Shown here: positions 41,963 through 50,340 of the stretch, piece after piece
How the letters are laid out: the number at the start of each line of letters is the position of its first letter
Position numbering within the stretch: the stretch's first letter is position 1
Source of the DNA: JAFDBW01 sp963825575
Lineage (GTDB): Bacteria > Desulfobacterota > Desulfuromonadia > Desulfuromonadales > BM103
Reading direction: 5' to 3'
DNA: 64,000 nt
Assembly (NCBI GenBank): GCA_963825575.1
Contig: CAWGUB010000030.1
Location: 49,061-113,060 of the forward strand
Program-made: the position numbers and the translations under genes
Notes under the pieces: generated by a model
The model's input: only the letters and a program-made list of their open reading frames with translations
What the model was told of the DNA's origin: nothing
The model's database searches: none

Positions 41963-43060
41963 ATGGAAACATGGCAGAAACTTCTGCAAGCAAGTATCAC
42001 CAAGCCCGGCGATTTGACTCGCAAGTACGGCATCGACCCGCAGCCTCTCGAAGAGGTTGCCGAGCAGTACCCGATGCGGGTCAATCCATATTACCTGGGA
42101 CTGATCAAGGAAGTTGACGACCCGATCTGGCGGCAGGCGGTTCCTTCTGAAAAAGAAGTCCATGATTCGGTTTGCTATGCCGACCCGCTCGAAGAGGAAA
42201 ACCAGAGCCCGGTGCCCAACCTGGTGCACCGTTACCCGGACCGGGCGCTGTTCCTGGTCTGCTCCGAATGTGCCATGTACTGTCGCTTCTGCACCCGCAA
42301 GCGCAAAGTCGGTGGCGAGAGCATGCTGGTCAACCGCGATACTATCGAGCGCGGTCTCGGCTATCTGCGTGAGCACCCGGAGATCCGCGACGTGATCGTC
42401 TCCGGCGGCGATCCGCTGTTGCTCGCCGACGAAAAACTTGACTGGATATTGACTGAACTGCGCGCCATCCCGCACATAGAGATCATCCGCATCGGCAGCC
42501 GCATTCCCGTGGTCCTGCCGCAGCGCATCACCATGGGACTGATCCGCGTGTTGCGCAAGCACCAGCCGATCTATCTCAATACCCACTTCAACCACCCGGA
42601 CGAGATTACCGAGACCTCGGCCAAGGCCTGCGCCCGTCTGGCCGATGCCGGCATCCCGCTCGGCAACCAGACGGTCCTGCTGCGTGGCGTCAATGACGAC
42701 CCGGTAGTGATGAAGCGACTGATGCAGAGGCTGCTCGCCATCCGTGTCCGTCCTTACTACATCTACCAGGCCGACATGGTCCAGGGGACCGACCACTTCC
42801 GGACCAGCGTCGAGGAAGGGATCGAGATCATCCGTGCCCTGCGCGGCCATACCTCGGGTCTAGGCGTGCCTGCATACGTCATCGATGCCCCCGGCGGCGG
42901 CGGGAAAATTCCGATCCTGCCGGATTACCTGCAGAGTCTCGGCAGCGAAGTTGTTTTGAAAAATTACCTGGGGGAGACCTACACCTACGTCAACGCCCAG
43001 CAGCAACAGCCCGTAGAAGCACCATTACAGGTGGCCAATGCCTGCAGCAAAGGAAGCTGA
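41963..43060 (+). CDS. kamA: Lysine 2,3-aminomutase (radical SAM, PLP)
   Basis: 365 residues. The cluster motif is C103-C107-C110 (CAMYCRFC). D271 (YQAD), D308 (VIDAP) and the PLP lysine K315 (GGGGK) follow. The spacings C103-D271 (168), D271-D308 (37) and D308-K315 (7) equal those of C125, D293, D330 and K337 in the Clostridium subterminale enzyme, where both Asp bind the lysine epsilon-amine. This favours lysine over glutamate as substrate; product would be L-beta-lysine. It is shorter at the C-terminus than the 416-residue clostridial enzyme. EpmB-type modification of EF-P is the main alternative. Confidence 0.88.
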   Translation: METWQKLLQASITKPGDLTRKYGIDPQPLEEVAEQYPMRVNPYYLGLIKEVDDPIWRQAVPSEKEVHDSVCYADPLEEENQSPVPNLVHRYPDRALFLVCSECAMYCRFCTRKRKVGGESMLVNRDTIERGLGYLREHPEIRDVIVSGGDPLLLADEKLDWILTELRAIPHIEIIRIGSRIPVVLPQRITMGLIRVLRKHQPIYLNTHFNHPDEITETSAKACARLADAGIPLGNQTVLLRGVNDDPVVMKRLMQRLLAIRVRPYYIYQADMVQGTDHFRTSVEEGIEIIRALRGHTSGLGVPAYVIDAPGGGGKIPILPDYLQSLGSEVVLKNYLGETYTYVNAQQQQPVEAPLQVANACSKGS

Positions 43061-43148
43061 AGTGGATGAACCCTGCCATGTAAGGGACAAAATCAGTGCA
43101 GTCTTTGGCGGTTCATTACTCTTTTGAGTGCCTGGAGAAGGAAAGCCT

Positions 43149-43655
43149 GTGGACTTGAGTCTCATTCAGAAATTTGATCTGGCAATAGGACCTTTGCACT
43201 GGAGCGGCCTGATCACAACCTTTCTTTGCGGCGGCATCGTTGGCCTCGAACGCCAGCTCTGCGGCAAGCCTGCCGGAATTCGCACCAGTACCCTGATCTG
43301 CATGGGAACCTATGTTTTTGTTGCGGTCGGTGGTTCTGTGGCAGGCAACTTCGGCGACCCGTCGCGGGTCATCGGCCAGGTGGTCACCGGCATCGGTTTT
43401 CTGGGTGCAGGGGTTATTCTGACCCGTGAAGGTTCTGTGCTGGGCGTCACCTCGGCAGCCACCATCTGGGTCCTGGCGGCGATCGGCGTGCTGGCGGGGG
43501 AGGATCGCAACATTGCGGCTATCACCGTCGCGATATTGACGGTCGGCATTCTGGTCGGCGTCAACATCCTTGAATCAGCATTCACCAGCCTGCAACACGG
43601 TGTTCACACACGCATAAAAAGGCTGCGTCGCAAGAATGACCGAGAGGGTCCCTGA
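43149..43655 (+). CDS. MgtC/SapB-family membrane protein
   Basis: 168 residues with four or five hydrophobic helices. Family motifs: GGIVGLERQLCGKPAGIRT (about 23-41), GIGFLGAGVILT (about 80-91) and VTSAATIWVLAAIGVLAG. The GTG at 43149 follows GAAGGA; an earlier GTG lacks a site. MgtC proteins modulate membrane ATPase and Mg stress in pathogens; roles elsewhere are open. It abuts the next gene (stop TGA immediately followed by ATG). Confidence 0.88.
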   Translation: MDLSLIQKFDLAIGPLHWSGLITTFLCGGIVGLERQLCGKPAGIRTSTLICMGTYVFVAVGGSVAGNFGDPSRVIGQVVTGIGFLGAGVILTREGSVLGVTSAATIWVLAAIGVLAGEDRNIAAITVAILTVGILVGVNILESAFTSLQHGVHTRIKRLRRKNDREGP

Positions 43656-44228
43656 ATGGAGATAAACGAGTCGACACTGATCATTTTATTAGCGATTTTC
43701 TGCGCTCGAGTCATCGATGTTTCCATAGGCACGATGCGGATTATCTTCCTCACTCGGGGCTTGAAAACGCTGTCTGCGTTGATTGGTTTTTTCGAATCGC
43801 TGATCTGGATCATCGCAATCAGCCAGGTCATGAACAATGTCAACAGCTGGGCAGCTTACCTTGCTTTTGCCGGGGGCTTTGCCAGCGGCAACGTCGTCGG
43901 AATCTGGCTGGAAGAGAAAATCGCCCTTGGCACGCTTGTCATCCGGATCATAACCCAGCGCAACGCAAGCACTCTGGTCGAAGCTATGCGCGTTGCTGCT
44001 TATAACGTCACCAGGATCGATGCCGAAGGAGGGCACGGCCAGGTGATGGTCCTGTTCACCATCGTCCGCCGCAAGCAGTTACCGGAGGTCATCGCGCTGA
44101 TCCGCCGACACAACCCCCAAGCCATTTACACCGTTGAGAATGTCCGCTTTGCCAGTTCCTTCGGCACTGAGATGGCCATAACAAGGCGGCCCCTTGCTCT
44201 TCAGCGTTCCTACAGCCTGCGCACCTGA
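43656..44228 (+). CDS. UPF0316/DUF2179 family membrane protein
   Basis: 190 residues. Three N-terminal helices (about 8-24, 37-57 and 65-85) with ARVIDVSIGTMRIIFLTRG, then a cytosolic DUF2179 domain (GHGQVMVLFTIVRRKQLPEV at about 127-146). The family also caps YitT-like proteins, and its role is unknown. It starts directly after the MgtC stop, so the two are one unit. Confidence 0.85.
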   Translation: MEINESTLIILLAIFCARVIDVSIGTMRIIFLTRGLKTLSALIGFFESLIWIIAISQVMNNVNSWAAYLAFAGGFASGNVVGIWLEEKIALGTLVIRIITQRNASTLVEAMRVAAYNVTRIDAEGGHGQVMVLFTIVRRKQLPEVIALIRRHNPQAIYTVENVRFASSFGTEMAITRRPLALQRSYSLRT

Positions 44229-44363
44229 CTGGTGGTGCAGATAAGGCATGTCATGTTATTCAGAAGCGGGCCATAACCCTTCTTACTTTTTACACAAATC
44301 AAAAGCAGAACCCTCTCGGCCCTGTTCTCTCATGTTTCGCAGACAATCGTCGCGTTGCAAACC

Positions 44364-46169
44364 TCAGCGACACATATAACCGACAATCTCATCGATAAAC
44401 TCAGCACCAAACTTGCGCAGCTTGTGTTTGCCAACACCGTTGATCGCCATCATACCTTCCTCATCAGTCGGCATTTTTGCCGCCATCTCGGCCAGGGTGG
44501 CATCACCGAAGATCACATAGGGCGGGACCCCTTCGGCATCCGCCAACCGCTTGCGACGCAAGCGCAAGGCATCGAACAGCTCATCATCGTAATCGAAATC
44601 GCCAACCTGTAAACGGCCTTTCTTCTGCAGCGTCTTGATGCGGATCCGCGGTTTGGCCAGAACCAGCCGCTCTTCGCCGCGCAGAAGCGGACGAGCCGCT
44701 TCGGTGAGTTTCAACACCGAGTAAGCGGCAACGTCCTGCACCAGGTAGCCGCGATGGATCAACTGGCGGATCAGGCTGCTCCAGGCCTCGGCGACTTTTT
44801 CCGCACCGATACCGTAAGTTGATAACCTGTCGTGGCCAAGATCGAGTACGCGCTGCGTCTGCGCACCGCGCAGGACATCGACCACATGCCCGACACCGAA
44901 GCGCTGTCCGACCCGGAAGACGCAGGATAACGCTTTCTGAGCATCGACCGTGGCATCATAGGTCTCGGGCGGGTTGAGGCAGACATCACAGTTGCCGCAA
45001 TCCTTCAAAAGCCGCTCACCGAAATAGCCGAGCAGGACCCGACGGCGGCAGGTCTGTGCCTCACCGAAACCGACCATCGCCTGCAACTTGTGCAGTTCGA
45101 TGCGTTTCTGTTCCGGGTTATTGCCCTTTTCGATCAGGCCGCGGCTGATGGCGATATCGCCGTAACCGAACAACAGCAGTGCCTCCGCCGGCAAACCATC
45201 CCGACCTGACCGGCCGGTTTCCTGGTAATAGCTCTCGATATTTTTTGGCAGGTCATAGTGCACCACGAACCGGACGTTCGGCTTGTCGATACCCATACCG
45301 AAGGCCACGGTTGCGACGACGATATCGATGTCGTCACGCAGAAACATCTCCTGAACATTTTTGCGTTCCTTGTCTCCCAGCCCTGCATGGTAGGCCCTCG
45401 CCCTGACTCCGGATGCTGCCAGTCGATCAGCCACCTCCTCGACCCGTTTGCGCGACAGGGCATAAACGATCCCCGCTTCGCCGTGATGATCTGCAAGAAA
45501 AGTCTGCAGCTGATCGAAGGGTTTCCGCTTCTCAACTACCGTGTAACGGATATTCGGCCGATCGAAACCGGTGACAAAACATTCGGCTTGCAGCAGGCCG
45601 AGCCTGTGCAGTACATCCTGTCGGGTCTGTGGGTCAGCCGTAGCGGTCAGGCCGATCATCGGCACTTCGGGGAAATGCCTGCGCAGCTGCCCCAGCTGCA
45701 CATACTCGGGCCGGAAGTCGTGCCCCCACTGGGACACACAGTGCGCCTCGTCAATCGCAAAAAGAGCGATCTCCAGACCACGCAGCCGCTCGAGGAAGTC
45801 GTTGCTCAGCAGCCGCTCCGGAGCAACGTAGAGCAGGTCCAGTTGCCTGGCATGCAATTGCGCGAGAATTTTGCGGGCTTCTTCAGCCTTGAGAGAGGAG
45901 TTATAGAATGCCGCCCGGACACCGTTGACGACCAGCGCATCGACCTGGTCTTTCATCAGTGAGATCAGGGGCGAGACGATAATTGCCACCCCGTCGCGAT
46001 GCAGGGCAGGGATCTGGTAACAGAGCGACTTGCCGCCACCGGTCGGCATCAGGACAAACAGATCCCGACCTTCGATCAGGCTTTTGATGATCGGTTCCTG
46101 GTGTGGTCGGAATTCGGCATAGCCAAACACCTCTTGCAGGGTCTGGCGGGGATCAATTGATTTTGACAT
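44364..46169 (-). CDS. recQ: ATP-dependent DNA helicase RecQ
   Basis: 601 residues. Helicase motifs: MPTGGGKSLCYQ (I), DEAHC (II), GLTATAD (III) and the QETGRSGRDG motif VI. An RQC zinc site (CGNCDVC) and a C-terminal HRDC domain (around LRLRRKRLADAEGVPPYVIF) complete the set. It unwinds recombination intermediates. The start at 46169 (MSKSIDPRQTL) follows GAGGGATG; a longer frame exists to 46214. Single gene. Confidence 0.95.
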   Translation of the reverse strand: MSKSIDPRQTLQEVFGYAEFRPHQEPIIKSLIEGRDLFVLMPTGGGKSLCYQIPALHRDGVAIIVSPLISLMKDQVDALVVNGVRAAFYNSSLKAEEARKILAQLHARQLDLLYVAPERLLSNDFLERLRGLEIALFAIDEAHCVSQWGHDFRPEYVQLGQLRRHFPEVPMIGLTATADPQTRQDVLHRLGLLQAECFVTGFDRPNIRYTVVEKRKPFDQLQTFLADHHGEAGIVYALSRKRVEEVADRLAASGVRARAYHAGLGDKERKNVQEMFLRDDIDIVVATVAFGMGIDKPNVRFVVHYDLPKNIESYYQETGRSGRDGLPAEALLLFGYGDIAISRGLIEKGNNPEQKRIELHKLQAMVGFGEAQTCRRRVLLGYFGERLLKDCGNCDVCLNPPETYDATVDAQKALSCVFRVGQRFGVGHVVDVLRGAQTQRVLDLGHDRLSTYGIGAEKVAEAWSSLIRQLIHRGYLVQDVAAYSVLKLTEAARPLLRGEERLVLAKPRIRIKTLQKKGRLQVGDFDYDDELFDALRLRRKRLADAEGVPPYVIFGDATLAEMAAKMPTDEEGMMAINGVGKHKLRKFGAEFIDEIVGYMCR

Positions 46170-46269
46170 GGAAGTAACATCCCTCAAGGTGGGGCGCAGA
46201 TGCGCCAATTGCATTACAATACAAATAGAACTAAGGCGGTTCTCACGCTCGGTCCGCTTCGCTCACTCA

Positions 46270-46352
46270 AGCCGCAAAGGAGCAAAGAAAAGGTTTGAGT
46301 CGCCCCAAAAATTGGTGTTGATTCTCTCTGCGTCTTAGCGTGAAACAAAGGT
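46270..46352. repeat. 'GCGTCTTAGCG' junction repeat between recQ and aroC
   Basis: Contains GCAAAGGAGCAAAG and TCTGCGTCTTAGCGTG, the same family of words as at 14738-14817. It occupies the gap between recQ and aroC. No gene is present. Confidence 0.5.
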
Positions 46353-46382
46353 TTTGATTTGAAAAACTAGTCGCGCCCCGCG

Positions 46383-47465
46383 TTACGCGCTTCTGGTTTT
46401 CTGCCGCAACGCCAGGTCGAGCAGTACCAGCGCCGCCATCGATTCGACGATCGGCACGGCGCGCGGCAAGACACAGGGATCGTGACGACCCTTGGCTTCC
46501 AGAGTCACCGGTTTGCCCGCGAAATCAACAGTCGTTTGTGACTGACCGATCGTTGCCACCGGCTTGAACGCCACCCGGAACAGCACCGGTTCGCCACTGG
46601 AGATGCCGCCAAGGGTGCCGCCGGCATAGTTGGTCACCGTACCCAGGCGGTCGCCTTTCTGAACGAAAGGATCATTGTGCTGAGAACCGCGCAAACGGGT
46701 TCCGGCAAAACCGGAGCCGATCTCAAAGCCTTTGGTGGCCGGCAGAGACAGCATCGCCTGAGCGAGCATGGCATCGAGCTTGTCGAACACCGGCTCACCC
46801 CAGCCAGCCGGGAGATTCCTGCAGACACAGCTGACCACGCCACCGATCGAATCCTTGGCCTCTAAAACTTCGCGCACCAGGGCTTCCATCCGGGCCGCCG
46901 AAGAGCTGTCCGGGCAGCGCGACAGGTTGGCATCGACCTGGTCGCGGGTGACCTTGTCGGCATCTACATCCGTGGCCTCTTCGGCACCGACAGAGCTGAC
47001 CCAGGCAACGATCTCCACCCCCCACTTCTGACGCAGGATTTTTTCCGCGATCGCCCCGGCCGCCACCCGGCCGATCGTTTCGCGGGCACTGGACCGACCG
47101 CCGCCACTGCTGGCTCGAATGCCATACTTGGCCTGGTAAGTAAAATCGGCATGCGACGGGCGCGGTACCTGGTCCATTTCGCCATAATCACCGGGACGCT
47201 GGTCCTTGTTGTGTACCAGCAGGCCGATCGGGGTTCCGAGGGTCAGCCCGTTTTCAGTACCGGAAAGGATGGTCACGCGGTCGGCTTCTTCGCGCGGCGT
47301 GGTGAGATCACTCTGCCCCGGCCGACGTCGATCGAGCTGCGGCTGAATGTCAGCCTCGGACAGCTGCAAACCGGCCGGGCAACCGTCGACAATGGCACCG
47401 ACTCCGACACCATGGGATTCACCAAAAGTACTGACACGAAACAGGGTACCAAGAAAACTGGACAT
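46383..47465 (-). CDS. aroC: Chorismate synthase
   Basis: 360 residues. Signatures GESHGVGVGAIVDGCPAG (about 14-31), RRRPGQSDLTTPREE, RASSGGGRSSARETIGRVAAGA (split at RSSARETIGRV) and GSGFAGTRLRGSQHNDPF are those of the family. It catalyses the FMNH2-dependent last step to chorismate. The gene is separate from other aro genes here. Confidence 0.97.
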   Translation of the reverse strand: MSSFLGTLFRVSTFGESHGVGVGAIVDGCPAGLQLSEADIQPQLDRRRPGQSDLTTPREEADRVTILSGTENGLTLGTPIGLLVHNKDQRPGDYGEMDQVPRPSHADFTYQAKYGIRASSGGGRSSARETIGRVAAGAIAEKILRQKWGVEIVAWVSSVGAEEATDVDADKVTRDQVDANLSRCPDSSSAARMEALVREVLEAKDSIGGVVSCVCRNLPAGWGEPVFDKLDAMLAQAMLSLPATKGFEIGSGFAGTRLRGSQHNDPFVQKGDRLGTVTNYAGGTLGGISSGEPVLFRVAFKPVATIGQSQTTVDFAGKPVTLEAKGRHDPCVLPRAVPIVESMAALVLLDLALRQKTRSA

Positions 47466-47768
47466 CTTTGCGCTCCCAAAATATTTATAGCTGAATGTAA
47501 TTAGTCACAGATCCAGATTCAGGCATTATAAACGATTCGCCGTCTCAGGGAAGCCTTGAAGGGAAAAAAGCCAAACAGGCCCGTATTTCACCTCGCACAG
47601 ATTGCACAACTCCTGAGACTAAAAGAACTGTTTTATTGATTGCTATTGCTCGGAAGCGCTGTAATGCGTTTTTGCACAGTTCGGTTTCGTGTGGTATCGA
47701 TGCAAAGTTTACGAAACACCACGTATATTTTTCTTGAAGAACCCGTTATCTTAACAACCATCGAAGAC

Positions 47769-47870
47769 TTGCTGTGGCAGGCGGGTCAGAGATAATCTTC
47801 TTCAAAACCTCCTAAACATAGAAAAGCTTGCCCCACAGACTCAACCTCCAGAGCTGTGGGGCTTTTTTCT
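47769..47870 (+). ncRNA. Candidate small RNA with anti-Shine-Dalgarno motifs
   Basis: TTGCTG (47769-47774), 16-base spacer and GATAAT (47791-47796) form a promoter. Transcription from about 47803 would give a 65-70 nt RNA ending in a perfect terminator: GCCCCACAG (47830-47838), CTGTGGGGC (47854-47862) and six T. Two CCTCC motifs are present, one single-stranded at 47808-47812 and one in the terminator loop at 47845-47849. No reading frame explains the conserved-looking layout. The rest of the 47466-48000 gap shows no gene. Confidence 0.5.
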
Positions 47871-47997
47871 TACAAGTCCCGATAAACAGTAAAGGCCCAG
47901 GCTCCTCTGACAGGGTTCCAATAAATCCTCGCAACGGTTATCTGATTATCCCGGCCTCCTTGAGACATCCCTCAGCTCTGTGCAAGCATCCTGAAAC

Positions 47998-48031
47998 AAA
48001 AACGCCGCTGGACCATCTGTCCAGCGGCGTT
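47998..48031 (-). terminator. Rho-independent terminator of the isocitrate lyase gene
   Basis: AACGCCGCTGGAC, loop CATCT, GTCCAGCGGCGTT. On the minus strand the stem is followed by TTTTGTTTC. 26 bases beyond the lyase end. Confidence 0.9.
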
Positions 48032-48056
48032 CTGCGTGTATCCCTACCCAGTTGAC

Positions 48057-50313
48057 TCAGCTTTTCGCAATCAGCTTCTTCAGCTCATCGCTGTCCGGCT
48101 TGACCAGTTCTTTGACCCGGTCGGCGTTGACCTGGGCGACGATGATCTCGCCGATCTCGGTACGAATTTCCTCGTACAGCCCGAGGCCCCGCATCCCCTC
48201 GGCCTGAAACTGGTTGTCCTCGGTCGGGGTGACATAGTGGACAGATACCGCCTTGTAGCGATGAATGAGGAACAGCGTAACCAGGGTCATCAGGCGCTTT
48301 TTGCGGAAGTCCTCGTTAAAAGTGTTCTGGTCGCGGATCGAGAGCATGTTGCGCTCGCGGCGATCCTGCAGGACAGCAAAGATGATGTTGGCCATCTTGT
48401 GCTCTTTGCTGTCGAGTAAGGGTCAGCTCCAGCAGTTCAGAACCTGCCGTGTGCGGCCTAAGCGTGACCCGCAGGTCGGAGTCCAGGTTATAGTGTCCTG
48501 ACCAATGCTTGAGCCATTCTTCCAGTCGCTTCGGCGGGACTTCGGTTTCGATCAGGTGCTGGTACTGGGTCGAGCCCTTGCCCATTGCCTTGGTCGTTGC
48601 CGTGCCACCGGAAACAGCCATCAGCCCGGCATCGGAGCGCGGTCCGCCAACATAGGTCTGCGGCGTCTTGTAGGGTGAGTCGACCAGCCTCAGCTTGCGC
48701 TGCAAACGGGCCAGGGCGAGCATACCGTCTTCCTTGAGAGCGCGGGCAAATTCTTCACCCGCCATGCCGTCGACCTGGTGACCGCCATAGGTGATGAAGT
48801 TGAAGACGAAGCCCATCTTGCCGAGTTCCGCTGGGAAGGCGCTCATTTCCTCTTCGCTCATGCCAGTAGAGTCCCAGTTGAAAGATGGCGAGAGGTTGTA
48901 GGCCAGCATCTTGTTCGGGTAGACGGCGTGAATGGCGTCAGCGAAAATTTTGGCATCGTGGAGGTCGGCGGTCTTGGTCTCCATCCACAGGATATCTGCA
49001 AAGGGCGCTACGGCCAGAGACTTGGCAATGGCGTAGGGAATGCCGCCCTTGACCTGGTAGTAGCCCTCCGGGGTACGGGCGATGTCGCAGTTCCAGATGA
49101 TATTGAAGCCCATGGAGCGGGCTTTCTGGCGCGCCTCGACAAAAGAAGCCTCTTCGACGAAAGCGTTCCATTCTTCGACACTCATCGGTAGCTCGGCACC
49201 CTCATCGTGGTGGAAGGCCATGACGTCGGCAACGGCTTCACCGTAAGTCTTCATGCTGGCTTCCATCTGCCAGAGGTCGAGCAGGCGGGTTGCCGCATCA
49301 TCGAGAGCGGCGTTGATCACGACGGTGCTGTGATTCGGCAGAGCCTTGATCGCGGCGCCGATTTCTGCGGAGAGGCCATTCTTGTTCAACCATTCATCGG
49401 CTGCGGCGTAGGCCTCGTCGGAGATGCGGTACATCAGGTGGCCGTTGATCTCCGGAACCCCCTTGGCGTGGAACTGGCGCATGATGGCGAGGAAGGCTGT
49501 CTTGTAGTTGGGAATATTGGTGTTGGTGGCGCCCAGGATGAAGCGATGATCGCGTTCATCGCCACGGCCGTCAAGGAAGGTTGCCGCCTCGGCGTCGGTC
49601 CGGGCAACAATGATCCCCGGCACCCGCATCACGTCGAGCTGAAAGCGTGCCGCATTGAGGCGCTTGATCTGTTCATCTACCGGCACCAGCACCTTACCGG
49701 CCTGGTGGCCACATTTTTTCACACCCGGTTTCTGGTCTTCAATGTGGTAGCCCGGCACCCCGACTTCAACGAAGCGTCGGACCAGGTTGCGCACATGGGC
49801 GTCACCGCCGTGGCCGGTGTCGGCATCAGCAATAATGAAGGGACGGTAGTCAATTTCCGGAACCCGGGTGCGTTCCTGTTCACTCATGCGCAGGCGCAGG
49901 AAGTACTGGTTGCGGTCTGCAGCCAGAAGAGCCCTGACCAGCGGCGCGGCCTCATCGGGGACCTGACTCAAGGGATAGCTGGCCAGGTCGGGGCCGGGGT
50001 CTTCATTGACCGAACCCTTGGCCGAGGTCGCCCAACCGCCGAGGTAGATCCCTTCGATCCCCATACGCTTGATGGAAACGGCCTGGCCTGGCGAGTAGGG
50101 GCCAAAAGTGGTGATGGATTTGCCTTCGTTGAACAATTCCAGCAAACGATCGTAGAAGGCCGCCGCGGCGTCCCGTGCAATGGTGTAGTCAACCGGGATG
50201 GTGCCGCGCTGCTCAACCACCTGGTCAGGTGTATAGAGGCGCAGGATGTTCTCGAAGCGCGGCTTGGCGAACCAGTCTCGGGTTGCCTTGGCGTCATCAG
50301 CGAATCTGTTCAT
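48057..50313 (-). pseudogene. aceA: Long-form isocitrate lyase, frame broken near the C-terminal domain
   Basis: One gene in two frames, about 751 residues when joined. The catalytic part (50313 to about 48420) has GVKKCGHQAGKVLVP with the catalytic Cys, DADTGHGGD and NLSPSFNWD. It reads ...ELLELTL in this frame, then turns to unrelated residues. One base less at 48417-48419 gives LDSKEHKMANIIFAVLQDRR, which continues to 48057 as a 112-residue block (also startable at 48395). That block resembles the extra C-terminal domain of the mycobacterial long enzyme ICL2. It splits isocitrate to glyoxylate and succinate. Whether the shift is real or an error is open. Confidence 0.88.
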
Positions 50314-50340
50314 TTGTTTCTCCCGTTTATACTAGCGGTC

